DNA of 5,108 bases, taken from NCBI GenBank assembly GCA_011389755.1, contig JAABTR010000169.1:1-5108 (forward strand). The letters run 5' to 3'. Below the pieces are notes generated by a model. That model did no database searches and was not told where the DNA came from. It saw nothing but the letters and a program-made list of their open reading frames with translations. How positions within the stretch are numbered: position 1 is the first letter of the stretch; every line of letters starts with the position of its first letter. This document shows, in pieces, positions 1 to 5,108 of the stretch. Made by a program: the position numbers and the translations under genes. The stretch comes from Deltaproteobacteria bacterium. GTDB lineage: Bacteria > Myxococcota_A > Polyangia > JAAYKL01.

Positions 1-239
1 GGCCTGAGTATGAAGTAGCTGCGACAGCGGCCGCGTACATCGCAGGACACGAGGTTGACCGACCTCAGTATTGCCAGATGCTTCGAGACCGACGTCTGCT
101 CTTCTTCGAGCCGCTCCACGAGTTGATTCACGATCTGGGGACCGCGCATCAGCTCCTCGATCAACCTCAGTCTGAGAGGATGGCTGAGCGCCCCGGCCAG
201 ACGGGAAACTTTGTCGATGCTGCGGCACTGTTCAGCCAC
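1..239 (-). CDS. ArsR-family winged-helix transcriptional regulator, N-terminal part (3' end outside window)
   Basis: This gene runs off the left edge; 79 codons plus two bases are visible. Translation of the minus strand gives an N-terminal LAGALSHPLRLRLIEEL (about residues 14-30), which is the ArsR-type 'ALSDPTRLRIL' helix. Near residues 49-64 the segment TSVSKHLAILRSVNLV matches the ArsR recognition helix (typically 'STVSHHLKVLREAGLV'). The wing begins at about residues 67-79. These proteins bind DNA as dimers and usually repress their own and neighbouring promoters. The As/Sb-sensing ELCVC motif is absent from the helix where it normally sits; Cys5, Cys66 and Cys72 are present, but I cannot assign an effector. 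I chose the GTG start because AGGAG lies 7 bases upstream. An in-frame ATG at 264-266 would add nine residues but lacks a clear ribosome site. The gene is divergent from the FliO-like gene and may control it. Family call is firm; target and ligand are unknown. Confidence 0.85.
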   Translation of the reverse strand, partial: MAEQCRSIDKVSRLAGALSHPLRLRLIEELMRGPQIVNQLVERLEEEQTSVSKHLAILRSVNLVSCDVRGRCRSYFILR

Positions 240-246
240 GGGCGGT

Positions 247-251
247 CTCCT
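247..251 (-). promoter_or_regulatory. Ribosome binding site of the ArsR-type gene
   Basis: AGGAG on the minus strand, with a 7-base spacer to the GTG at 237-239. It decides the start of the regulator gene in favour of the GTG over the upstream in-frame ATG at 264-266. Confidence 0.6.
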
Positions 252-309
252 GTTATATGACAGCATGAGCATGCGTCTTTTTTTGCTTTTGTGCATCCCC
301 TGGTCCGAT

Positions 310-331
310 GTCAACCGACGTGCCGGTTGAC
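310..331. promoter_or_regulatory. Perfect palindrome, candidate operator between divergent genes
   Basis: GTCAACCG-ACGTGC-CGGTTGAC has 8-bp perfect arms around a 6-base centre. It sits in the gap between the ArsR-type gene and the FliO-like gene, 71 bases from the former start and 66 from the latter. Each arm contains TTGAC reading outward on its own strand, so the palindrome overlaps the likely -35 region on both sides. ArsR-type dimers bind inverted repeats at such positions. Binding by this particular regulator is inferred from position only. Confidence 0.5.
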
Positions 332-356
332 GAAACCGCAAGAGCCTCAGTATCTT
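327..356 (+). promoter_or_regulatory. Candidate sigma-70-like promoter for the FliO-like/SctR genes
   Basis: TTGACG (327-332) and TATCTT (351-356) are separated by 18 bases. Transcription would start near 363, leaving a leader of about 34 bases before the ATG at 397. The -35 box overlaps the right arm of the palindrome at 310-331, so a protein bound there would block it. On the minus strand a consensus TTGACA (309-314) faces the regulator gene, but only a weak -10 (CAAAAG, 286-291) lies at the right distance. Confidence 0.4.
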
Positions 357-396
357 TACCTCCACTCAACAAAAAAAAGGATCGCGAAAGACACAT

Positions 397-747
397 ATGC
401 TCGCCACCATCGCAAGCTCCACCCCACCGACCTGGCAGGATTACGCCCTGACCTTCGGCCAGATGCTCGCAGCGCTCGCGGTGATGGCGGCCGCGGCCTG
501 GGCGGTCGCCCATCTCGGACGAAAGAGGCTCCACGGACGCCGAAAACGCCGCATCAACCTCATCGATAAGATGCCCCTGGAGAGAGGCAGGAGCCTCTGG
601 CTGGTGGAGCTCGACGGACAGCGCCTCCTTATCGGCTCGGCACACGGCTCGGTCCGCCTCGTGCGCGAGGTCCGCTCACCGAAGAGGGGCCAGGACGAAA
701 AGGCGCCGATTCCGAGCCCTGGGCCCGAGCCTTCGGAGGCTCCATGA
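397..747 (+). CDS. fliO: FliO-like export apparatus membrane protein
   Basis: A 116-residue protein. A short N-terminus leads to one hydrophobic span (about residues 20-40, GQMLAALAVMAAAAWAVAHL), followed by a strongly basic stretch (GRKRLHGRRKRR, 41-52). A small domain (53-90) then reads INLIDKMPLERGRSLWLVEL and GQRLLIGSAHGSVRLV. This layout, with the pattern 'basic helix, hydrophobic, PL..gRsL.LVe..G..lLiG....v.lv', is that of FliO, which helps assemble FliP in flagellar export gates. The C-terminal 25 residues are proline-rich and probably disordered. The gene ends in an ATGA overlap with the SctR/FliP gene, the usual FliO partner, which supports the call. The ribosome site is weak: AAGGA lies 15 bases upstream and GAAAG 6 bases upstream. 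FliO is poorly conserved, so the family call rests on architecture and neighbour. A FliO-like gene beside a SctR-like rather than a classical FliP protein is unusual. Confidence 0.7.
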   Translation: MLATIASSTPPTWQDYALTFGQMLAALAVMAAAAWAVAHLGRKRLHGRRKRRINLIDKMPLERGRSLWLVELDGQRLLIGSAHGSVRLVREVRSPKRGQDEKAPIPSPGPEPSEAP

Positions 748-1427
748 CGGCGGCCATCTCCTTCGCGGCGGTCCACGGCGCGGCCGAGGCGCTTTCACCC
801 CTTTCACACCTCGGGACGATTTTGATCCTGGCGCTCTTGCCCATCCTCGCCATCGCGGCCACCTCATTCATCAAGCTCTCATTGGTTCTCGCCATCATCC
901 GCTCGGCGCTCGGAGCGCCAGGCGTCCCGCCCACCTCGGTGCTCACCGCCTTGGCCGCGGTGCTCACCTTCTTCGTCATGGCGCCCGTCGCACAAGAGAT
1001 GCTGCTCAACCTGGAAAACGCACCGATCACGGCCGTCGAAGACCAGGATCCGTACGGTCTCGACGAAGCGCGCAGGATCTACCGGGCCGCCTCGCCGCCG
1101 CTCATCGATTTTTTGGATCGCAACACCCCAAAGGCCGAGCTGGACTTTTTTTTGGACCTGGCCCGGGAGCCACAATCCTCGGCCCGGGGCCTGCGCTTTT
1201 TGCTCCCGGCTTTTGCCGTGGGCGAGACTGTCGAAGCCTTCTTCATCGGTTTCTTGGTGTTCTTGCCGTTCTTGGTCGTCGACCTCATCGTCGCAAACAC
1301 CTTGTTGGCCCTGGGGATGCACATGGTCTCCCCCCTGGCGTTGACCCTCCCGCTCAAGCTCTTGTTGTTCGTCGTGGTCGACGGCTGGCACCTGATCCTC
1401 TCCGGCCTCTTGTTCTCCTACGGCTAG
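744..1427 (+). CDS. sctR: Type III export gate protein, SctR/FliP family
   Basis: A 227-residue inner-membrane protein that would form the core of the type III export gate with the S and T subunits. Visible signatures are TSFIKLSLVLAIIRSALG (40-57), VPPTSVLTALAAVLTFFVMAPV (61-82), LPAFAVGETVEAFFIGF (154-170), PFLVVDLIVANTLLALGM (175-192), SPLALTLPLKLLLFVVVDGW (196-215) and the C-terminal SYG. About four hydrophobic segments are seen (23-52, 65-90, 161-183, 185-212). Length and the lack of a cleavable signal fit SctR (about 217-225 residues) better than flagellar FliP (about 245 with signal). So does the soluble segment PPLIDFLDRNTPKAELDFF (118-136), a SctR-like 'DFL.kNt...EL.FF' element. The first FliP-type signature is imperfect: G160, T162 and F167 stand where polar S/T, L/I and a charged residue are usual. 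GGAGG lies 4 bases before the ATG. A flagellar FliP remains the alternative. No S, T or U gene follows. Confidence 0.85.
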   Translation: MTAAISFAAVHGAAEALSPLSHLGTILILALLPILAIAATSFIKLSLVLAIIRSALGAPGVPPTSVLTALAAVLTFFVMAPVAQEMLLNLENAPITAVEDQDPYGLDEARRIYRAASPPLIDFLDRNTPKAELDFFLDLAREPQSSARGLRFLLPAFAVGETVEAFFIGFLVFLPFLVVDLIVANTLLALGMHMVSPLALTLPLKLLLFVVVDGWHLILSGLLFSYG

Positions 1428-1517
1428 CGAAACAATTCTCTTGCGAAAAGGATTTGCAGGCCCGGGCAGTTCGGTGGATATACATCTTGATGGCTCGCAA
1501 AGGTGAACGGTGCCTGT

Positions 1518-2717
1518 ATGGATGAGCTGGAGATACTCGCAGTTGCTACGCTGACCCTCGTCTTACTGGGCGCATTCGAGGTCTTCAAACACAGACGCAA
1601 CTTGTCTCGTATACCGATACGCATCCACGTGGCGGGCACCCGGGGCAAGTCCAGCGTCACGAGGCTGCTCGCCGCCGCGCTCAACGAAGCGGGCAAGCGC
1701 ACGGCCGCGAAAACCACCGGGACCCTCGCGCGAATGATCCTCCCGGACGGACGAGAGGTCCCCATCTTTCGCCCCTCAGGGGCCAACATCATCGAGCAAC
1801 TACGGGTCATATCCACCACCAACCGGATGAGATGCGACGCGATCGTCATCGAGTGCATGGCGCTCATCCCGGAGCTGCACTGGATCTCCGAATCGAAGAT
1901 GGTCCGCGCCACCCATGGCGTCATCACCAACGCCCGCGCCGACCACCTGGAGGTGATGGGACCCCAGGAGACCGACGTCGCCCGCGCCCTCGCGGGGATC
2001 GTTCCTCCTAAGGCCAAGATGTTCACCGCGGAGCGGCAGCACCTCGACATCATCGAGCACGCTTGCAAGGATCGGGAAACCGAGCTCTTCGCCGTGACCG
2101 AAGCCGAGGTAGAGGCGATCGCGAAGGAGGACCTTTTGGGGTTCGCCTACACCGAGCACGCCGAGAACGTGGCCCTCGCCCTCAAGATCCTCGCCGATCT
2201 CGGGATCGATAGGCAGACCGCCCTTCGCGGCATGAAAAAGACGAGGCCCGACCCGGGCGCCCTGACCGAACACGAGGTGCACTTTTTCGGTCGCACGCTG
2301 TCCTTCATAAACGCGTTCGCGGCCAACGACCCCACCTCGACACAGCGGATATGGAACCTCAGCAAACAAAACCACCCCGAGATCGATAAGACGGTGGCGG
2401 TCTTCAATCTGCGCGCCGATCGCCCCCACCGAACGATCCAGCTGGTCCGCGAGACGAGTATCTTCTCGGACGCAGACGATGTCGTGCTCATGGGCAGCGG
2501 CGCCTACACCTTCGCCCGAGTCGCCGCCTCGGCCGGCATCGACGCTTCTCGAATCGTGTACGCGGAACAGGAGCGGATCGAGGACGTCTTCGAAAAAATC
2601 ATCGGTGTCTGTAGCGACTCGCACACCCTCGTGGTCGGGATGGGCAACATCGGCGGCCAGGGGCTCGATCTCGTGCGCTATTTCAAGAACCGTTCACACC
2701 CTAGGGTTTCACAATGA
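1518..2717 (+). CDS. pgsB: Poly-gamma-glutamate synthase subunit PgsB/CapB (ATP-dependent amide ligase)
   Basis: A 399-residue protein, close to Bacillus PgsB (393). It would activate the gamma-carboxyl of the growing chain with ATP and join glutamates at the inner membrane, working with PgsC. The N-terminus has one hydrophobic span (about 6-22), then the Mur-ligase-like P-loop GTRGKSSVTR (40-49) and the strand IRIHVA. KTTGT (65-69), FRPSGANI (84-91), IVIECMAL (109-116) and NARADHLEVMGP (138-149) are typical PgsB/Mur-fold elements, the last being the 'NxxxDH' nucleotide/metal segment. The C-terminal half carries INAFAANDPTST (264-275), VFNLRADRPHRT (295-306) and GMGNIGGQG (374-382), all as in PgsB. 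I chose the ATG at 1518 because its product starts like family members. An in-frame GTG at 1503 would add five residues, but no good ribosome site precedes it; GGTGA at 1502-1506 can serve 1518. The 75-90 base gap after sctR has no obvious terminator. A weak TTGCAG/GATATA pair (1454-1459, 1477-1482) might be a promoter. The stop overlaps the pgsC start (ATGA). Confidence 0.93.
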   Translation: MDELEILAVATLTLVLLGAFEVFKHRRNLSRIPIRIHVAGTRGKSSVTRLLAAALNEAGKRTAAKTTGTLARMILPDGREVPIFRPSGANIIEQLRVISTTNRMRCDAIVIECMALIPELHWISESKMVRATHGVITNARADHLEVMGPQETDVARALAGIVPPKAKMFTAERQHLDIIEHACKDRETELFAVTEAEVEAIAKEDLLGFAYTEHAENVALALKILADLGIDRQTALRGMKKTRPDPGALTEHEVHFFGRTLSFINAFAANDPTSTQRIWNLSKQNHPEIDKTVAVFNLRADRPHRTIQLVRETSIFSDADDVVLMGSGAYTFARVAASAGIDASRIVYAEQERIEDVFEKIIGVCSDSHTLVVGMGNIGGQGLDLVRYFKNRSHPRVSQ

Positions 2718-3163
2718 TTGAACTTTTGCCCGTCTCCATCGGAATAGGACTCGCCGTGGGGCTGCTCGTCACCGAGATCTTCGGCATCGCGTCGGGGGGG
2801 CTCATCGTCCCCGGCTACATCGCCCTTTACCTCATGCAACCCTGGGATCTTCTCTTGACCATCGGGATCGCTCTCATCGCGTTCGGCGTCGTACGCGTCT
2901 TGTCGACGTTTCTCATCATCTACGGCCGCCGGCGCACCGCCATCATGATCCTCATCGGCTATCTCCTCGGGATGCTGGTGCGGGGCTGGGCCGGCTACTT
3001 CCCCGGCGAATACGATGTCATCGGCTTTATCATCCCCGGCCTCATCGCCACGTGGATGGACCGACAGGGGCTGCTCGAGACGATGTCGGCCATGACCATC
3101 GTCTCGGTCATCGTCCGCCTGATCCTGATCCTCGCCGTGGGAACGGAGTTATCTGCGACATGA
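2714..3163 (+). CDS. pgsC: Poly-gamma-glutamate biosynthesis membrane protein PgsC/CapC
   Basis: A 149-residue polytopic membrane protein, the same length as Bacillus PgsC. It partners PgsB in the membrane-bound synthase and is thought to help polymer formation or passage. Family hallmarks are EIFGIASGGLIVPGYIALYL (21-40), with the conserved GG.IVPGY core; a second hydrophobic pair around 46-70; a short basic loop YGRRRT (70-75); and YDVIGFIIPGLIATWMDRQG (100-119), with the conserved VIGFIIPGLIA.W..RQG pattern followed by ET (122-123). About five hydrophobic segments are visible. Both ends are in ATGA overlaps, with pgsB upstream and the pgsW-like gene downstream, so the three are almost certainly cotranscribed and translationally coupled. 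AGGG at 2703-2706 is the likely ribosome site, 7 bases before the ATG. Confidence 0.93.
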   Translation: MIELLPVSIGIGLAVGLLVTEIFGIASGGLIVPGYIALYLMQPWDLLLTIGIALIAFGVVRVLSTFLIIYGRRRTAIMILIGYLLGMLVRGWAGYFPGEYDVIGFIIPGLIATWMDRQGLLETMSAMTIVSVIVRLILILAVGTELSAT

Positions 3164-4305
3164 AGACGCTTTACTGGCGACCGCAAAAAATTTCCCGCAA
3201 GGTCTTGCTCATCGTGGCGCTCATCTCCGCGGCCGGCATCTTGTCGGTGGAGATGTTCCGAGTCAAGGAGCAGCAGGAGTACTACAAGGAGAAGGTCCAA
3301 GCCGCCCGTTTGGCGAGACGCGCGTTCGAGGTCATCAAGGAGGAGAGGCTGCGCCGGGGCATCAGCATCGAGCCCGAGGCAGACCCATCCTTGTCGGGTC
3401 TCATCGGGGCGCTGCTGACCGAGACGACCACCAACCCAGGTCATCTGCCGGCCAAACAGACCACCATCAACCCGAACTTCTCGGCGCTCATCGTCCACTA
3501 TCTCAAAAGAATCGGCGCCGAGCCGGGCGACACCGTGGCCGTGGGCCTGTCCGGCTCGTTTCCAGCCATGAACATCGCCGTCCTGACCGCGCTGGAGACC
3601 CTCAAGCTGCAACCCATCGTGATCTCCTCGGTGGGAGCGTCCCAGTGGGGCGCCAACCTTCCGCAGTTTCTGTGGCCGGATATGGAGCACACCCTCTACG
3701 ACCAGAGGATCATCAGCTTCCGATCGGTGGCCGCTTCCTTGGGCGGCATCGAAGACCGGGCGCTGGGTCTCTCCAACCGAGGCCGCCAGCTCATCGAAGG
3801 CGCCATCACGCGGCACAATCTGCGATTCATTCAAGAACCGACCGCGGACGAGAGCCTCGAGCGGCGCATGGCGATCTACCGGGAGCACGCCGCCGGCTCC
3901 GAGGTCAAAGCCTACGTCAACGTGGGCGGCGGCACGGCCTCGGTGGGCACCAAGGTGGGCAAGCGCCTCTTCCGCCCGGGGCTCAACCGTTTCCCTCCGC
4001 CCGGATCCTCCATGATAGACTCTGTGATGACCCGCTTCTCGGTGGTCGGGGTGCCTGTGATTCACATGACCAAGATAGACACCATCGCCGAGAGGTACGG
4101 CCTGCCCCTCCAGCCGGTGCTCACCCCAGCGGTGGGCGAGGGAAAGATCTTCGTGCGAGAAGAGTACAACACCTACCTCGCAGGCGGACTGCTGGCGACC
4201 ATCCTCCTGCTCTTGTGGGTGCTCATCCGCCTCGACTGGGGTTACCGGGTCTTCTCGGCCGGGCGCAGGCCGCCCCAGGCCTCCCACCCCGAGCCCATGG
4301 TTTGA
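3160..4305 (+). CDS. pgsW: Poly-gamma-glutamate system protein, PgsW-like
   Basis: A 381-residue protein with a membrane span near each end (about 13-31 and 338-358) and about 300 residues between. If the basic N-terminus stays inside, the central part faces the periplasm. Residues 32-68 are charged and helical, possibly a short coiled coil. The core has GDTVAVGLSGSFPAMNIAVL (123-142), VISSVGASQWGANLPQFLWPD (154-174, one conserved-looking block), YVNVGGGTASVG (252-263) and HMTKIDTIAERYGLP (302-316). I see no sequence that assigns a reaction. Position directly after pgsB-pgsC and the two-span build fit the protein annotated as PgsW in systems that lack the usual pgsA/capA. The name rests on context and my memory of that family, not on an alignment. 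The start at 3160 is set by the ATGA overlap with pgsC, with GGAG at 3145-3148; an upstream in-frame ATG at 3052 lies well inside pgsC and gives a low-complexity leader. The C-terminal tail is proline-rich. A role in chain handling or release is inference. Confidence 0.75.
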   Translation: MKTLYWRPQKISRKVLLIVALISAAGILSVEMFRVKEQQEYYKEKVQAARLARRAFEVIKEERLRRGISIEPEADPSLSGLIGALLTETTTNPGHLPAKQTTINPNFSALIVHYLKRIGAEPGDTVAVGLSGSFPAMNIAVLTALETLKLQPIVISSVGASQWGANLPQFLWPDMEHTLYDQRIISFRSVAASLGGIEDRALGLSNRGRQLIEGAITRHNLRFIQEPTADESLERRMAIYREHAAGSEVKAYVNVGGGTASVGTKVGKRLFRPGLNRFPPPGSSMIDSVMTRFSVVGVPVIHMTKIDTIAERYGLPLQPVLTPAVGEGKIFVREEYNTYLAGGLLATILLLLWVLIRLDWGYRVFSAGRRPPQASHPEPMV

Positions 4306-4332
4306 GCTCGCGCCGCACACACCCACCGGGAG

Positions 4333-5019
4333 CTAGCAAAACGCCGCTTCGAGCGCCTTGGCCACAGCCGCGGTTTTTTCACCATAGGAAATCCACTCCT
4401 CGCGGCTAAGCTCCAGCTGGATCCATGGAATCCCCCCGGGGCGTCTCTGGGTGATGTAGCCGCCCTTGAACGGAGTGTTCGTCGCCACTTCGACCCCGAA
4501 GCTCTCGGACAGCGCCGAGGCGAACACGTCGAACAGCTCCTGGGGGCAGCTCGCCCCATCTCGGTGGCTCAGACAGATCCGCGGACGCCGGCTGCCCGGG
4601 TCGGGGCCCACGGGAGGGCCGAGCGCCGCCATGGTGTGGCAATCGACCCCCGCGATCGCTGTCGCCGCGCCGACATCGAGGCGCTCGTGGTAGGGGGCGT
4701 GGTATTTCTCTATCAGCGCTCCGGTCAAGAGCGGCGCCAAGGGCGACTCGTAGATCGGGACACCCCAGCAGGTGTGCGTCTTGATGACACCGTCCCGGCC
4801 GAGGTCGCTCGGCGGACGACCCACATCCACGAAGGCCCGTGCCGTCCGCGTGGAGAGGAACCCCCGAACCAGCCCCTCGAGGGGGCCGTAGATCTCAGCG
4901 GCACCGACGTCGCCGTCGGCCGCGATCTCTTGAGCTGTCAAGAGATTCACCTCCCTGAGCTCATCGGGGATCTCGAGCCCGGCGTGGGGCACGCTCACGA
5001 TAATCGGGACTTTGGTCAT
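4333..5019 (-). CDS. N-formylglutamate amidohydrolase-family protein (HutG-like)
   Basis: A 228-residue soluble protein with no signal peptide, so probably cytoplasmic. The family hydrolyses N-formylglutamate to glutamate and formate with a metal, in a fold related to zinc carboxypeptidases. In order it shows VSVPHAG (8-14, H12 a likely metal ligand), DGDVGAAEIYGPL (35-47), RAFVDVGRPPSD (61-72), EKYHAPYHERL (104-114), DCHTM (126-130), DGASCPQELF (154-163), FKGGYITQRRPG (184-195) and WIQLELSREEW (199-209). These line up with HutG landmarks, but the usual D-L-N-R-P is D-V-G-R-P here, and the usual D-x-D-W element has V38 in place of W. At 228 residues it is somewhat shorter than typical HutG (about 260-270). 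The start is the ATG overlapping the ggt stop. An in-frame GTG upstream would lie inside ggt. Linkage to ggt and convergence on pgsBCW suggest an acylated or gamma-linked glutamate substrate; histidine degradation genes are not seen. The gap to pgsW is 27 bases with no strong terminator. Confidence 0.85.
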   Translation of the reverse strand: MTKVPIIVSVPHAGLEIPDELREVNLLTAQEIAADGDVGAAEIYGPLEGLVRGFLSTRTARAFVDVGRPPSDLGRDGVIKTHTCWGVPIYESPLAPLLTGALIEKYHAPYHERLDVGAATAIAGVDCHTMAALGPPVGPDPGSRRPRICLSHRDGASCPQELFDVFASALSESFGVEVATNTPFKGGYITQRRPGGIPWIQLELSREEWISYGEKTAAVAKALEAAFC

Positions 5020-5108
5020 TGCCTGCCCCCAGAGGCGCTGCCGTCCCGCCTCGGGTCGGCGACGCCGATGACGGTCTTGTCCTCCCGCGCGACCAGCTGA
5101 ATGCACCC
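5016..5108 (-). CDS. ggt: Gamma-glutamyltransferase, C-terminal end (5' part outside window)
   Basis: Only the last 30 residues are visible; the gene enters from the right edge. The minus strand in this frame reads IQLVAREDKTVIGVADPRRD (3-22) then GSASGG and a stop. This is the typical end of gamma-glutamyltransferases, which finish with a beta strand pair and G(A/V)(S/A)DPR.DG.A.G. The enzyme moves or hydrolyses gamma-glutamyl groups and in Bacillus trims poly-gamma-glutamate. The stop TGA overlaps the next ATG (ATGA), so the amidohydrolase-family gene is coupled to it. Catalytic residues and any signal peptide lie outside the window, so location and activity cannot be judged. The short match is highly characteristic, but it is only 30 residues. 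Confidence 0.8.
   Translation of the reverse strand, partial: GCIQLVAREDKTVIGVADPRRDGSASGGRQ

Noticed and set aside
51..66. Inverted repeat GAGGT-TGACCG-ACCTC sharing GGTTGAC with the palindrome at 310-331
   Set aside because: It has only 5-bp arms and lies within the regulator coding sequence at conserved-frame codons; the shared 7-mer is easily chance, so it is not called a second operator.
78..260. 60-codon plus-strand open frame at the left end
   Set aside because: It lies opposite the ArsR-type coding sequence, which has strong family motifs and a ribosome site; the plus-strand frame has neither.
253..645. 130-codon minus-strand open frame over the promoter region and the FliO-like gene
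   Set aside because: It covers the divergent promoter gap and lies antisense to the FliO-like gene, and shows no domain.
1428..1517. Promoter or terminator in the sctR-pgsB gap
   Set aside because: There is only a weak TTGCAG/GATATA pair and a short GCCCGGGC palindrome without a T run; neither is strong enough to list as a feature.
1800..2624. 274-codon open frame on the minus strand inside pgsB
   Set aside because: The composition is that of an antisense high-GC shadow; pgsB on the other strand has clear family motifs throughout.
2995..4326. 443-codon open frame on the minus strand opposite the pgsW-like gene
   Set aside because: It is rich in His, Gly, Arg and Glu with no recognisable domain, and it mirrors the high-GC codon pattern of pgsW and the end of pgsC. 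It is a typical antisense shadow.
4305..4334. Possible bidirectional terminator between pgsW and the convergent gene (AGCTC ... GAGCT)
   Set aside because: The stem is only 5 bp with a 20-base loop and no T run on either side.
4564..5100. 178-codon plus-strand open frame at the right end
   Set aside because: It is antisense to the amidohydrolase-family gene and ggt, both of which match known families residue by residue.

Overview
The window is high-GC bacterial DNA with tightly packed genes. It carries five complete genes on the plus strand, one complete gene on the minus strand, and two genes cut by the window edges (both minus strand, one at each end). The base composition and the pairing of a SctR-type type III export protein with poly-gamma-glutamate (PGA) genes would suit a Myxococcota or other deltaproteobacterial-like genome. 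That placement is an inference from style only and could be wrong.

Layout. Positions 1-239 (minus) hold the N-terminal 79 residues of an ArsR-type winged-helix regulator that runs off the left edge. It is divergent from the plus-strand genes. The roughly 157-base AT-richer gap between them (240-396) contains a perfect 8-bp-arm palindrome at 310-331. The -35 element of a good sigma-70-like plus-strand promoter lies across its right arm, and a consensus TTGACA faces the regulator from its left arm. This looks like a regulator-controlled divergent promoter. Positions 397-1427 (plus) hold a FliO-like small membrane protein and a SctR/FliP-family export-gate protein, joined by an ATGA overlap. No SctS, SctT or SctU gene follows.

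Positions 1518-4305 (plus) hold a three-gene PGA unit: pgsB (amide ligase), pgsC (membrane partner) and a pgsW-like protein, again joined by ATGA overlaps. No pgsA/capA is present between or directly after them. Positions 4333-5108 (minus) converge on this unit. They hold the last 30 residues of a gamma-glutamyltransferase (ggt, entering from the right edge), then an N-formylglutamate-amidohydrolase-family gene, also joined by an ATGA overlap.

How they may work together. PgsB and PgsC would polymerise and handle gamma-linked glutamate at the inner membrane, with PgsW as a membrane-anchored accessory. The convergent GGT and amidohydrolase are both enzymes of glutamate gamma- or N-linked compounds, so the right half reads as a possible make-and-recycle module for gamma-glutamyl polymer. 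The export-gate pair at left may be unrelated, or a remnant or dispersed piece of a type III apparatus.
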